A DNA stretch of 64,000 bases from Propionibacteriaceae bacterium AM104-82. Its GTDB lineage: Bacteria > Actinomycetota > Actinomycetes > Propionibacteriales > Propionibacteriaceae. Of this stretch, positions 8,875-17,644 are shown one piece after another. The stretch covers positions 93,430 to 157,429 of the forward strand of contig JAQDQK010000007.1 in NCBI GenBank assembly GCA_027658995.1, written 5' to 3'. Each line of letters opens with the position of its first letter. Positions within the stretch are counted from its first letter, which is position 1. A model generated the notes under the pieces. It saw only the letters and a list, made by a program, of their open reading frames with translations, had not been told where the DNA came from and did no database searches. The position numbers and the translations under genes were made by a program.

Positions 8875-9154
8875 GTTCCCCGAGCCTGTCGAGGGGTCCG
8901 CAACCACCCACCCAATCTGACCACGCATCCTCGGCCACCACGCGGAGATCGGACGCTTCGACAAGCTCAGCGACCACCGTTCCCCGAGGCCCGTCGAGGG
9001 GTCCGCAACCACCGACCAAACCCGCACTGACCATGCATCCTCGACTCCCGCGCGGCAATCGGACGCTTCGACAAGCTCAGCGAACGGCCTCGCCCCGCGC
9101 TCACGGGCGCCAGACACGTTGCCCGATCGGACGCTTCGACAAGCTCAGCGAGCG
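8875..9154. repeat. Tandem ~105 bp repeat, two copies plus a fragment
   Basis: Copy 1 (about 8875-8978) and copy 2 (about 8979-9084) share a GTTCCCCGAG...GTCGAGGGGTCC head, a GACCA-GCATCCTCG middle and a GGACGCTTCGACAAGCTCAG tail. A third tail-only copy lies at 9126-9154. The tail TTCGACAAGCTC is nearly the inverse of the head GAGCCTGTCGAG, so each copy can fold on itself. TTCGACAAGCTCAGCG-type repeats are widespread extragenic elements in actinobacteria. Confidence 0.8.
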
Positions 9155-9254
9155 GCGGTCGGGCCGGGTGGCGGTGACAGCCGGGACCGATAGCTCAGCC
9201 CCATCAACCGACGCCGAAACCAACCCCCGAAAAGGCCACACCCGTTCGTCTTAT

Positions 9255-9269
9255 TGATAATCAGTCTCA
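9255..9269 (+). promoter_or_regulatory. Candidate Zur operator upstream of aztD
   Basis: TGATAATCAGTCTCA matches 11 of 15 positions of the actinobacterial Zur consensus TGAAAATGATTTTCA, including the TGA/TCA ends. It lies 20 bases before the start codon of a zinc-chaperone gene in an unusually AT-rich stretch, where a promoter would be expected. Repression when zinc is plentiful is inferred. Confidence 0.6.
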
Positions 9270-9289
9270 GTTTCATTTAAGGTGAAGGT

Positions 9290-10561
9290 ATGGCAACACA
9301 CAGACGACTACTCCTGCTGCTCTTTCCCCTGACCCTGCTGGCCTCCTGCGCCGCACCCGCACAGCCGGGCGCGACCCCCTCGGGCGAGACCGAATCACCG
9401 ACCCCGACCGCCGCCAAGACCACCGAGGTCAGCGGCTCGCATCCCCGCGCCGTCATCTCCCACGACGGCGGCCTCAGCACCGTCGACCTGGCCACCGGCG
9501 ACACCATCTCCACGATCCCGACCGAGGGCCTCGTCCGACTGAACGACTCGGGCGACGGGCGCCACGTGATGGTCACCGAGGGCGACGCGTTCCGGGTCTT
9601 CGACGGCGGCCTGCAGGCCGAGTCCCACGGCGACCACTCGCACTACTACGCGAGCGAGCCGGCCTTCACCGACGTCAGTTACACCGCGGCCAAGCCGGGC
9701 CACGCCGTCGCGCACGGCGACCACACCGCCCTGTTCGGGGACGGCGACGGCTCCATCCAGATCATCGAGAGCGACGCGATCGCCGAGCCCGGCGCACCCG
9801 TCGAGATGCTCGCGGCCGACGCGCCCCACCACGGCGTCGCCGTCCGGCTGAGCGACGGCTCCGTCCTGCATACCCAGGGCACCACCGAGGCCCGCACCAC
9901 CGTGCAGGTCCGCGCCGCCGACAAGGTGATCGCCGAGACCACCGACTGCCCCGCCACGCACGGCGAGGCCACCGCAAAGCCCACCGAGGGCGGCGATGTT
10001 GCGGTGATCGGCTGCGCGAACGGCGCCGTGGTCTACCGCGACGGGGCCTTCCACAAGGTCGCCATCGAGGGCAGCTACGGCCGCTCCGGCACCCTCGCCG
10101 GCTCCCCCGCCTCCACCGTCGTGCTTGCCGACTACAAGGTCGACGAGGCCGCCGAGCACGAGCACCCGACCAAGGTCGCGCTGATCGACACCACCGACGC
10201 GTCGCTGCGACTCGTCGACCTCGGCGCCTCCTACTGGTTCCGCTCGCTGGCCCGCGGCCCGCACGGCGAGGCCCTCGTGCTGACCACCGACGGCGCCGTG
10301 CAGGTGATCGACCCGGAGAAGGGCACCGTCACCGCGTCGATCGACGCGATCGGCGCGTGGCAGGAGAACGAGGACTGGCACGCGCCCGGCCCGATCCTGA
10401 AGGTCTCAGGCGAGCGCGCATACGTGACGGACGCGGCCGCGAACGAACTCGTCGTGATCGACCTGCACGACCTCGACGTCGTCGAGCGCCACGCGCTGGG
10501 CGTCACGCCGTTCGAAATCGCGATCGTGACCGGCCAGCCGGACCAGCCTCACCAGCACTGA
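9290..10561 (+). CDS. aztD: AztD-like zinc metallochaperone lipoprotein
   Basis: 423 residues. A lipoprotein signal ends in the lipobox LLASC (Cys20), followed by a Pro/Thr/Ser linker and a beta-propeller-like body with repeated D-G-x-V strands. The His-rich stretch HGDHSHYYASEPAF (about residues 108-121) and later HGD, HH and HEHPTK clusters fit the AztD family, extracytoplasmic proteins that hand zinc to the AztC binding protein of an ABC importer. No aztABC genes are nearby, so the partner must be elsewhere. A Zur-like box lies just upstream, and a strong terminator follows. AAGGTGAAGG is the probable ribosome site. Confidence 0.8.
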   Translation: MATHRRLLLLLFPLTLLASCAAPAQPGATPSGETESPTPTAAKTTEVSGSHPRAVISHDGGLSTVDLATGDTISTIPTEGLVRLNDSGDGRHVMVTEGDAFRVFDGGLQAESHGDHSHYYASEPAFTDVSYTAAKPGHAVAHGDHTALFGDGDGSIQIIESDAIAEPGAPVEMLAADAPHHGVAVRLSDGSVLHTQGTTEARTTVQVRAADKVIAETTDCPATHGEATAKPTEGGDVAVIGCANGAVVYRDGAFHKVAIEGSYGRSGTLAGSPASTVVLADYKVDEAAEHEHPTKVALIDTTDASLRLVDLGASYWFRSLARGPHGEALVLTTDGAVQVIDPEKGTVTASIDAIGAWQENEDWHAPGPILKVSGERAYVTDAAANELVVIDLHDLDVVERHALGVTPFEIAIVTGQPDQPHQH

Positions 10562-10620
10562 CCCCGACCGGATGATCCGGCCACGACCCCGGCGCTGAGG
10601 ACGCCGGGACCAACAGAGCA

Positions 10621-10658
10621 GCGGCGGCGCACCCTCTCCTCCTTGGGTGCGCCGCCGC
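10621..10658 (+). terminator. Terminator hairpin after aztD
   Basis: A perfect 14-base stem: GCGGCGGCGCACCC at 10621-10634 pairs with its complement at 10645-10658 across a ten-base loop, followed by CTTCCC. It lies between convergent genes. Confidence 0.85.
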
Positions 10659-10704
10659 CTTCCCATCTCCCGAGCCGCGCCGCTTCGTGCGCACGGCGGG
10701 CCGT

Positions 10705-10787
10705 GCGTTGAGCATGTTTGGTAGGTCGTTGCGGATCTGAACGATCAAAAGCGGCTCAACCGACAACGAGCAACCAAACATGCTCAA
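10705..10787. repeat. Intergenic inverted-repeat element, copy B
   Basis: An 83-base element between the convergent aztD and metallo-hydrolase genes. Its left arm GCGTTGAGCATGTTTGGT is identical to that of copy A, and the right arm ends ACCAAACATGCTCAA, a perfect 15-base complement. An inner CGTTG/CAACG pair continues the stem. The central bases differ completely from copy A. Confidence 0.85.
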
Positions 10788-10859
10788 GGAAGAGCCTCAC
10801 CACCGCCCCCGAGGACGGCGGACGACTCCCCGCGACGCGCGAGGTGGGGTCGGCTCGGG

Positions 10860-11465
10860 TCAGCGGCCGAGGGCCGCGGCCTCCGCGCCGATCGTGGTGT
10901 CGTCGCCGTGGCCCGTGTGCACGACCGTGTCGTCGGGGAGGACGAACAGCTTGCGGCGGATCGAGTCCTCGATCACCTCGCGACTGCTGAACGAGCGGCC
11001 CGTCGCGCCCGGGCCACCGTTGAACAGCGTGTCGCCAGAGAAGACGCAGCCGAGCGTCGGTGAGTACAGGCAGACGGCGCCCGGCGAGTGGCCTGGCGTG
11101 TGCAGCACCTGCAGCGTCACCGGTCCGACGGTGAACTCCTGCCCGTCGGCCAGGTCCTGGTCCCAGCGACGGTCGGGATGGGTCAGGTTCCAGACCGGCT
11201 CGTCGTCGGGGTGCAGCCAGATCGGCGCGCCCGTCAGGTCGGCGAGGTCCGTCACGTAGCGGACGTGGTCGTCGTGTGCGTGGGTGCAGACGATCGCCTG
11301 CACCTTGCGACCGTCGATCGCCGCCATGATGGTGGAGACGTCGTGGGGGGCGTCGAGCACGATCACCTCGCGCTCGTCGCCGATCACCCACACGTTGTTG
11401 TCGACGTCGAAGGTCTGGCCGTCCAGCGAGAAGGTGCCGGAGGTCACCGCGTGCGTGAGCGTCAC
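10860..11465 (-). CDS. Metallo-beta-lactamase-fold hydrolase, partner of mycothiol formaldehyde dehydrogenase
   Basis: 201 residues. The metal-binding THAHDDH motif is at residues 61-67, then [17 protein letters not shown] and a C-terminal HTGHGDDT supply the other ligands, the glyoxalase II-like pattern. The GTG start overlaps the mscR stop by four bases, so translation is coupled. In mycobacteria the same pair (mscR and the next gene) is conserved; the hydrolase is thought to hydrolyse the S-formylmycothiol made by the dehydrogenase, returning mycothiol and formate. That reaction is inferred from context. Confidence 0.85.
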   Translation of the reverse strand: MTLTHAVTSGTFSLDGQTFDVDNNVWVIGDEREVIVLDAPHDVSTIMAAIDGRKVQAIVCTHAHDDHVRYVTDLADLTGAPIWLHPDDEPVWNLTHPDRRWDQDLADGQEFTVGPVTLQVLHTPGHSPGAVCLYSPTLGCVFSGDTLFNGGPGATGRSFSSREVIEDSIRRKLFVLPDDTVVHTGHGDDTTIGAEAAALGR

Positions 11466-12547
11466 AGGATCACCACCGAGCGCAGCACCTCACCGTGGTG
11501 CATCTTCTCGAACGCCGCCTCGACGTCGCCGATCCCGATCTCCTCGCTCACGAACGCGTCGAGGTCGAGCCTGCCCTGCAGGTACAGGTCGATCAGCATG
11601 GGGAAGTCGCGCGACGGAAGGCAGTCGCCGTACCAACTCGACTTGAGCGCGCCGCCGTGCCCGAACACGTCGATCAGCGGGATCTCGGGGATCTTCGCGT
11701 CGGGATGCGGCACCCCGACAAGGACGAGGGTGCCCGCCAGGTCGCGGGCATAGAAGCCCTGCTTCCAGGTGGCGGGGATGCCGACGGCGTCGATCACCAC
11801 GTCCGCGCCGTAGCCGCCCGTCAGTTCGCGGATCGCCTCGACCGGGTCGACGCCGGAGGAGTTGACGGTGTGGGTCGCGCCGAGGCCCTTGGCCCACTCG
11901 AGCTTCTTGTCGTCCAGGTCGACGGCGATGATGGTGCCCGCCCCCGCGAGGGCAGAGCCGGCGATCGCGGCGCAGCCGACGCCGCCGCAGCCGATCACCG
12001 CGACGGACTTGCCGCGGGTCACTCCCCCGGTGTTGATGGCGGCGCCGAGGCCGGCCATCACGCCGCAGCCGAGCAGCCCTGCGGCGGCGGGGCGCGCGGC
12101 AGGGTCGACCTTGGTGCACTGCAGAGCGTGCACGAGGGTCTTCTCGATGAACGCGCCGATGCCGAGCGCCGGCGTCAGTTCGGTGCCGTCCGACAGGGTC
12201 ATCTTGTTGGTGGCGTTGAACGTGTTGAAGCAGTACTGGGGCTCGCCCCGACGGCAGGCGCGGCAGTCGCCGCACACCGCGCGCCAGTTCAGCACGACGT
12301 AGTCACCGGGCGCGACGTTGGTGACGCCCTCACCGACGGCCTCGACGATGCCTGCGGCCTCGTGGCCGAGGAGGAAGGGGAACTCGTCGTTGATGCCGCC
12401 CTCGCGGTAGTGGAGGTCCGTGTGGCACACGCCGCACGCTTGGATGGCGACCACCGCCTCGCCTGGCCCCGGGTCGGGGACGGTGATGTCTTCGAGAGTG
12501 ACTGGCTGGCCCTTGGCGCGGGCCACAATGCCCTTGACTACCTGCAT
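11462..12547 (-). CDS. mscR: S-(hydroxymethyl)mycothiol dehydrogenase / nitrosomycothiol reductase
   Basis: 361 residues, a zinc-dependent class III alcohol dehydrogenase. The catalytic zinc site is in [13 protein letters not shown] with the GHEAAGIVE motif; the structural zinc cysteines are in [15 protein letters not shown]. The NAD-binding motif is [10 protein letters not shown]. Family knowledge: it oxidises the mycothiol adduct of formaldehyde and reduces S-nitrosomycothiol. The ATG at 12547 is chosen because TAGGGT (reversed, 12555-12560) lies seven bases upstream, a leaderless arrangement, and because the protein then starts like its relatives (MQVVKGIVA). Co-transcribed with the hydrolase. 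Confidence 0.92.
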   Translation of the reverse strand: MQVVKGIVARAKGQPVTLEDITVPDPGPGEAVVAIQACGVCHTDLHYREGGINDEFPFLLGHEAAGIVEAVGEGVTNVAPGDYVVLNWRAVCGDCRACRRGEPQYCFNTFNATNKMTLSDGTELTPALGIGAFIEKTLVHALQCTKVDPAARPAAAGLLGCGVMAGLGAAINTGGVTRGKSVAVIGCGGVGCAAIAGSALAGAGTIIAVDLDDKKLEWAKGLGATHTVNSSGVDPVEAIRELTGGYGADVVIDAVGIPATWKQGFYARDLAGTLVLVGVPHPDAKIPEIPLIDVFGHGGALKSSWYGDCLPSRDFPMLIDLYLQGRLDLDAFVSEEIGIGDVEAAFEKMHHGEVLRSVVIL

Positions 12548-12552
12548 GGCCC

Positions 12553-12966
12553 TCACCCTAGCCAGTGATCGTCCAACAGAGGCACGATCTCCTGGACGAA
12601 CAGCGGCGCCAGCGTCGGATCGCCCAGGTCCTCCGGCGCCACCCAGCGGACCGCGTCGATCTCCGCTGCGGGGCGCACGTCGACGGCGACCGGATCGGGC
12701 CACGCGTAGGTCTGCGACACCACCGTCCTGCCAGCCTCGTTCGCGGCGGCGGCCCGCTGCTCGCCCAGGAAGATCAACCGCTCGGGGTCGAGGCTCAGCC
12801 CCAGTTCCTCGGCCACCTCGCGGGCGCCGCACCGCGCGCCGTCCTCACCCGGCTCGGGCTTCCCTCCCGGGTTCATCCACATCGCGGTGCCCCGCTTGCG
12901 CACCATCAGGACGCGACCGTCGCGATCGCGCAGGACGACTGCCGAGACGTGGATCGGGGTGCTCAC
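12553..12966 (-). CDS. NUDIX hydrolase
   Basis: 137 residues. The Nudix box is complete: [21 protein letters not shown] followed by LGL fits G-x5-E-x7-REVxEExGU at about residues 32-55. Members hydrolyse nucleoside diphosphates linked to another group; the substrate cannot be read. The start is a GTG at 12966 with TAGCGT (reversed, 12974-12979) seven bases upstream, so the message is probably leaderless; no ribosome site is seen. The stop lies five bases before the mscR ATG, so its transcript may also run into mscR. Confidence 0.85.
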   Translation of the reverse strand: MSTPIHVSAVVLRDRDGRVLMVRKRGTAMWMNPGGKPEPGEDGARCGAREVAEELGLSLDPERLIFLGEQRAAAANEAGRTVVSQTYAWPDPVAVDVRPAAEIDAVRWVAPEDLGDPTLAPLFVQEIVPLLDDHWLG

Positions 12967-13017
12967 GGTGACGACGCTACTGGCCAGGCTGGCGCAAACC
13001 GATCCAGGAGGCTGGCA

Positions 13018-13584
13018 ATGGGCAAGGCACTGATCGTCGTCGACGTGCAGGTCGACTTCTGCGAGGGCGGGGCACTCGGCGTGGACGGCGGCAACGCCGT
13101 CGCCGCAGACGTCGCGGCGCTGCTCGCGGAGGGGCACGGCTACGACGCCGTCGTCGCGACCCGCGACCACCACATCGACCCCGGCTCCCACTTCTCGACG
13201 ACGCCCGACTTCGTCGACACCTGGCCCCCGCACTGCGTCGTCGGCACCCCAGGGCAGGAACTCCACCCCGACCTGGCCGGATACGGCTTCGACGCGGTCT
13301 TCGACAAGGGCTCCTACGAGGCGGCCTACTCCGGCTTCGAGGGTACCGTCGGCGGCTCCCCCGAGGGCGAAGGGCTTGCCAGGTGGCTCGGGCTGCGCGG
13401 CATCACCGCGGTCGACGTGTGCGGCATCGCCACCGACTTCTGCGTCAAGGCGACGGCCGCCGACGCCGCGGCCGAGGGCTTCGATACGACGGTGCTCGCG
13501 GGCCTGACCGCCGCCGTCCACCCCGATTCCGTCGAGGACGTCGAGGAAACCCTCACCCCTCTGGGTGTCGCCTGGCAACGGTGA
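13018..13584 (+). CDS. pncA: Nicotinamidase/pyrazinamidase
   Basis: 188 residues of the isochorismatase-like fold. The catalytic triad of PncA is present: D9 (VVDVQVDF), K97 (FDKGSYEAAYSGFEG) and C142 (CGIATDFCVKATA); the metal ligands are in TRDHHIDPGSHF. It converts nicotinamide to nicotinate in the NAD salvage pathway. The ATG at 13018 is preceded by CCAGGAGG, a strong ribosome site. It is divergent from the NUDIX gene and the intergenic space is 51 bases, so promoters overlap. Confidence 0.93.
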   Translation: MGKALIVVDVQVDFCEGGALGVDGGNAVAADVAALLAEGHGYDAVVATRDHHIDPGSHFSTTPDFVDTWPPHCVVGTPGQELHPDLAGYGFDAVFDKGSYEAAYSGFEGTVGGSPEGEGLARWLGLRGITAVDVCGIATDFCVKATAADAAAEGFDTTVLAGLTAAVHPDSVEDVEETLTPLGVAWQR

Positions 13585-13693
13585 TCGCGTCGCGGCTAGG
13601 CCGTAAGCACGGCCCCCTCCGGCATTTGGCATTGTCTCGCTTTGATAACCAACCGGGGGTTTTCGGGTTCTTCGGTGCTTAGATGTCCCCAGC

Positions 13694-13710
13694 GTCACGC
13701 GAGACGTGAC
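13694..13710 (+). promoter_or_regulatory. Inverted repeat upstream of livJ, candidate operator
   Basis: GTCACG at 13694-13699 and CGTGAC at 13705-13710 form a perfect 6-5-6 inverted repeat, 36 bases before the livJ start. It could bind a dimeric regulator or form a small leader hairpin; no regulator gene is adjacent. Confidence 0.4.
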
Positions 13711-13745
13711 ACACACCCTCGCTCAACAACGACCTGGGAGACACC

Positions 13746-14930
13746 ATGAACCTCAGCCGCCGCACCGTCCTCGGTGCCACCCTCGGCGTCGCAGCCGTCG
13801 CTGCCACCACCGCCTGTTCCGCCAAGCCCGGCGGCGGAGGCGGGGGCGCGGCTCCGGCAGCCGACGAGATCAAGCTCGGCCTCAACTACGAGCTCTCCGG
13901 CGACGTCGCCACCTACGGCCAGGCCTCCGCCGTTGGCATCAAGATGGCCATCGAGGAGCTGAACGCCAAGGACGGCATCGGCGGCAAGAAGGTCAAGCTC
14001 GTCGAGTACGACAACAAGTCCGACGCGGCCGAGGCGACCACGCTCGCCAACAAGCTGATGTCCCAGGACAAGGTGCTGGCCTGCATGGGACCCGCCACCT
14101 CGGGCGGTTTCAAGGCCACCATCCCGGTCGCCAACAAGAACAAGATCCCCGTCGTGTCCGGCTCCGCCACCGCAGACGACGTCACCTGGGACGGCAAGAC
14201 CGTCCAGGAGTACGCGTTCCGGATCTGCTTCAACGACTCCTTCCAGGGCACCGTGATGGCCAAGTTCGCGGCGGAGAACCTGAAGGGCAAGACCGCCGTC
14301 ATCATCAAGGACAACTCCAACGACTACTCCAAGGGCCTTGCGACCGCCTTCACGGAGGAGTTCGGCAAGCTCGGCGGCTCCATCGCGGGCGAGGAGGCCT
14401 TCGTCGCTGGCGACACCGACTTCAACACCATCCTGACCCGCATCAAGGGCCAGACCTTCGACGTCATCTACCTGCCCGGCTACTACTCCGAGGCGGGCCT
14501 GATCATCAAGCAGGCCCGCGACCTGGGCATCACCGCCCCCGTGCTCGGCGGCGACGGCTTCGACTCGCCCAAGCTCGAGGAACTGGGCGGCGCGGCCGCG
14601 CTCAACGACGTCTACTTCACCAACCACTACTCCTCCATCGACAAGGACCCGAAGGTCGTCGAGTTCATCGAGGCGTTCAAGAAGGCCAACGACGAGGAGC
14701 CCAACGCGTTCCACGCGCTCGGCTACGACCTGGGTCACTTCGTCGCCGACGCCGTGAGCCGGGCCTCCGAACTGACCGGCGAGGCCGTGCAGAAGGCCAT
14801 GGCGGAGACCAAGGGCTTCGTGGGCGTCACCGGAACCTTCGACGTCGACGAGCACCACAACCCCGTCAAGTCGATCGTCGTGATCGGGCTCAAGGACGGC
14901 AAGCAGGCCACCAGCGAGAAGGTCGGCTGA
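13746..14930 (+). CDS. livJ: Branched-chain amino-acid ABC transporter, substrate-binding lipoprotein
   Basis: 394 residues. The N-terminus has twin arginines (MNLSRRTVLG) and a hydrophobic stretch ending TTACS, a lipobox with Cys24, so the mature protein is anchored outside the membrane. A Gly-rich linker precedes a Leu/Ile/Val-binding fold: IKLGLNYELSGDVATYG, MGPATSGGFKATIPVA and the GYYSEAGLIIKQARDLG segment are typical. It captures ligand for the permease encoded next. It is the first gene of a five-gene operon and carries CTGGGAGA upstream as ribosome site. The exact amino acid is not determined by sequence. Confidence 0.92.
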   Translation: MNLSRRTVLGATLGVAAVAATTACSAKPGGGGGGAAPAADEIKLGLNYELSGDVATYGQASAVGIKMAIEELNAKDGIGGKKVKLVEYDNKSDAAEATTLANKLMSQDKVLACMGPATSGGFKATIPVANKNKIPVVSGSATADDVTWDGKTVQEYAFRICFNDSFQGTVMAKFAAENLKGKTAVIIKDNSNDYSKGLATAFTEEFGKLGGSIAGEEAFVAGDTDFNTILTRIKGQTFDVIYLPGYYSEAGLIIKQARDLGITAPVLGGDGFDSPKLEELGGAAALNDVYFTNHYSSIDKDPKVVEFIEAFKKANDEEPNAFHALGYDLGHFVADAVSRASELTGEAVQKAMAETKGFVGVTGTFDVDEHHNPVKSIVVIGLKDGKQATSEKVG

Positions 14931-14994
14931 CCGAGCCGGACTGAGGGGCGCGGCCGGGTCTGACCCTGCCGCGCCCCGCCAGTGGGAGGGTGAC

Positions 14995-15879
14995 ATGACG
15001 GAGTTCCTGCAGCAGGTGATCAACAGCCTGTCGCTCGGCAGTATCTATGCGCTGATCGCGCTCGGCTACACGATGGTCTACGGCATCATCAAGCTGATCA
15101 ACTTCGCCCACGGCGAGGTGTACATGGTGGGCGCCTACGTCGGCTACGCCTCCATGAGTTTCCTCAAGTTGGGCTTCTTCGAGTCGCTGATCCTGGCGAT
15201 GATCGTGTGCACGGTGCTCGGCGTGGTGATCGAGCGGGTCGCGTACCGGCCACTCAGGAACTCGACGCGCATCGCGGCGCTGATCACGGCGATCGGCGTC
15301 TCCCTTCTGCTGCAGTACACGATGATGTTCTTCGTCGGGCCGGACCCGCGCGCCTACCCGCCGATGCCGTCGTTCATGACCGGCTCCATCGACGTCGGCG
15401 GAATCATCATCAAGAACCAGCAGATCCTGATCATCGGCATCTCGGTGTTCCTGATGATCGTGCTGCAGTTCATCGTCAAGAAGACGAAGATGGGCAAGGC
15501 CATGCGGGCCGTCTCGCAGGATCCCGACGCGGCGCGCCTGATGGGCATCAGCGTCGACCGCACCATCTCGTTCACCTTCGCGATCGGCTCCGCGCTCGCG
15601 GGCGCCGCTGGCGTCCTGGTCGGCGTCTACTACAACTCCATCAAGCCGCTGATGGGCATCGCCGTCGGCCTCAAGGCCTTCATCGCGGCGGTCTTCGGCG
15701 GCATCGGCATCATCCCCGGCGCACTGATCGGCGGCTACGTGATCGGCGGTTCCGAGACGCTCGTCTCCAGCCTCGGCTACTCGATGTTCAAGGACGGCGT
15801 CGTGTTCGCGATCCTGATCCTGATCCTGATCGTCAAGCCCGCTGGACTCCTCGGCAAGAACCGGAAGGAGAAGGTGTGA
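14995..15879 (+). CDS. livH: Branched-chain amino-acid ABC transporter permease LivH
   Basis: 294 residues, about eight membrane segments. LivH features are the start FLQQVINSLSLGSIYALIALGYTMVYGIIKLINFAHGE (split here only for reading), the GRAMRAV-like GKAMRAVSQDPDAARLMGI cytoplasmic loop that contacts the ATPases, and the closing ILIVKPAGLLG. It is the first half of the heteromeric channel. GGGAGGGTGAC precedes the ATG. It overlaps livM by one base (TGATG), so the two are translationally coupled. Confidence 0.93.
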   Translation: MTEFLQQVINSLSLGSIYALIALGYTMVYGIIKLINFAHGEVYMVGAYVGYASMSFLKLGFFESLILAMIVCTVLGVVIERVAYRPLRNSTRIAALITAIGVSLLLQYTMMFFVGPDPRAYPPMPSFMTGSIDVGGIIIKNQQILIIGISVFLMIVLQFIVKKTKMGKAMRAVSQDPDAARLMGISVDRTISFTFAIGSALAGAAGVLVGVYYNSIKPLMGIAVGLKAFIAAVFGGIGIIPGALIGGYVIGGSETLVSSLGYSMFKDGVVFAILILILIVKPAGLLGKNRKEKV

Positions 15880-16862
15880 TGTCGACCCTCACCCGGATCG
15901 GGCTGCGCGCCCTCCCCTTCGTCGCCTCCTACGCGATCGTGCTCGGCCTGATGAACGCGGGCCTGATCGGAGACTATGTCTTCTCGATCATCGTCACGAT
16001 CTGCATCAACATCATCCTCGCGGCCAGCCTCAACCTGGTGACCGGCTTCACCGGCCAGTTCTCGCTCGGCCACGCGGGCTTCATGTCGATCGGCGCCTAC
16101 ACCTGCGCGCTGATCTCCATCAACTTCGGCCCGACGCTCGGCGACGTGCCCGCCTTCCTGCTCGGCATGCTGGCAGGCGCCATCGCGGCGGCCCTGGTCG
16201 GCGCGCTCGTCGGCCTGCCGACGCTGCGACTGCGCGGCGACTACCTGGCCATCGCGACGCTCGGCATGGCCGAGATCATCCGCGTCGTGATGCTGAACCT
16301 GCCGATCACCAACGGCGCAGCCGGCCTGTCCGGCATCCCGCAGGTCGTCGACTGGAACTGGGCCTTCGGGTTCACCGCCCTGACCCTGATCGTGCTGTGG
16401 AACTACATCCGCAGTTCGCAGGGCCGCCGCGCCATCGCCGTGCGCGAGGACGAGATCGCCGCTGAGGCGATCGGCGTCAACACGACCGCGTCCAAGGTGC
16501 AGGCCTTCACGATCGGCGCGTTCTTCGCAGGCATCGGCGGCGGCCTGTACGCCTCCTACTTCTACTTCATCAAGCCCGACCAGTTCGGCTTCATGAAGTC
16601 CATCGACATCCTCGTGATCGTGGTCCTCGGCGGCCTCGGCTCGCTGTCCGGCACCGTGATCGCCGCGATCCTGCTTGCGATCGTCTCGGTCGCGCTCAGC
16701 GAGTTCTCCGACATCCGGATGATCATCTACGCGCTGGTGCTCGTGCTCATCATGATCTTCCGCCCCGGAGGCCTGATGGGATCGAAGGAGATCACCGACA
16801 CGGTGCTCGGCAAGGCGTTCAGACGCGAGGGCAAGAAGGCGACCGTGGAGGAGGCCCGATGA
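15879..16862 (+). CDS. livM: Branched-chain amino-acid ABC transporter permease LivM
   Basis: 327 residues, second half of the channel. The ATG shares a base with the livH stop, and AAGGAGAAGG lies just upstream. The LivM pattern is clear: ASLNLVTGFTGQFSLGHAGF near residue 50-70, then LRLRGDYLAIATLGMAEIIR, and the AIAVREDEIAAEAIGVNT loop that docks on the ATPases. The end overlaps livG by four bases (ATGA). About ten hydrophobic segments are visible. Confidence 0.93.
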   Translation: MSTLTRIGLRALPFVASYAIVLGLMNAGLIGDYVFSIIVTICINIILAASLNLVTGFTGQFSLGHAGFMSIGAYTCALISINFGPTLGDVPAFLLGMLAGAIAAALVGALVGLPTLRLRGDYLAIATLGMAEIIRVVMLNLPITNGAAGLSGIPQVVDWNWAFGFTALTLIVLWNYIRSSQGRRAIAVREDEIAAEAIGVNTTASKVQAFTIGAFFAGIGGGLYASYFYFIKPDQFGFMKSIDILVIVVLGGLGSLSGTVIAAILLAIVSVALSEFSDIRMIIYALVLVLIMIFRPGGLMGSKEITDTVLGKAFRREGKKATVEEAR

Positions 16863-17644
16863 GCCTGCTTGAAGTCAACAAACTGACCCGCAACTTCGGC
16901 GGCCTGACCGCCGTCTTCGAGGCGAACCTGCACCTCGACAAGGGCGAACTGATCGGCCTGATCGGCCCCAACGGCGCGGGCAAGACCACGCTGTTCAACC
17001 TGCTCACCGGCGTCTACCCGCCGTCGTCTGGCACCATCACGCTCGACATCGACGGCACCACCACCTCGCTCGGCGGCAAGGCCCCGCACCGGATCTGCGC
17101 CGCGGGCGTCGGCCGGACGTTCCAGAACATCCGCCTCTTCAAGGACCTGACGGTGCTGGAGAACGTGATGATCGCGCTGCAGCAGAACGTGCCGTACAAC
17201 CTGTTCGCCTCCCTGCTGCACATCCCGCCCTACGGGGCAAGCGAGCGCCGGATCCGCGAGGAGAGCCAGGAACTGCTCGACCTGATGAGACTGGGAGGCA
17301 AGGCCAAGGAACTGGCCCGCAACCTGTCCTACGGCGAGCAGCGCCACCTGGAGATCGCCCGGGCGCTCGCGACCCACCCGTCGCTGCTGCTGCTCGACGA
17401 GCCTGCCGCTGGCATGAACCCGGCGGAGACCGCGGAACTGACCGGGCTGATCGCCGAACTGCGCCGCGACTTCGGCCTGACGATCCTGCTCATCGAGCAC
17501 GACATGAGCCTCGTGATGAAGATCTGTGAGCGCATCTACGTGCTCGACCACGGCATCGTGATCGCGTCGGGCACCCCCGACGAGGTTCGCAACAACCCGA
17601 AGGTCATCGAGGCCTATCTGGGAGAGGAGGCCCCGAGTGCTTGA
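16859..17644 (+). CDS. livG: Branched-chain amino-acid ABC transporter ATP-binding protein LivG
   Basis: 261 residues. The Walker A motif is GPNGAGKTT, the signature LSYGEQRHLEIARAL, and Walker B LLLLDEPAAGM, with the switch His in LIEHDMSLVM. The C-terminal GTPDEVRNNPKVIEAYLGEE tail is typical of LivG. It energises the LivHM channel as a heterodimer with LivF. The ATG overlaps the livM stop and its own 3' end overlaps livF by eight bases. Confidence 0.94.
   Translation: MSLLEVNKLTRNFGGLTAVFEANLHLDKGELIGLIGPNGAGKTTLFNLLTGVYPPSSGTITLDIDGTTTSLGGKAPHRICAAGVGRTFQNIRLFKDLTVLENVMIALQQNVPYNLFASLLHIPPYGASERRIREESQELLDLMRLGGKAKELARNLSYGEQRHLEIARALATHPSLLLLDEPAAGMNPAETAELTGLIAELRRDFGLTILLIEHDMSLVMKICERIYVLDHGIVIASGTPDEVRNNPKVIEAYLGEEAPSA

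Larger units (their letters stand above)
8851..9289. other. 439-base intergenic region with tandem repeat and Zur-like box
   Basis: No coding sequence is supported here. The region holds two and a partial third copy of a 105-base repeat (8875-9154), then about 100 bases without clear structure, then a Zur-like palindrome and the aztD start region. The open frames on either strand in this stretch follow the repeat and look non-coding. Confidence 0.7.

Noticed and set aside
13585..13745. A riboswitch or attenuator upstream of livJ
   Set aside because: Apart from the 6-5-6 inverted repeat no conserved riboswitch element or leader peptide with branched-chain codons was found.
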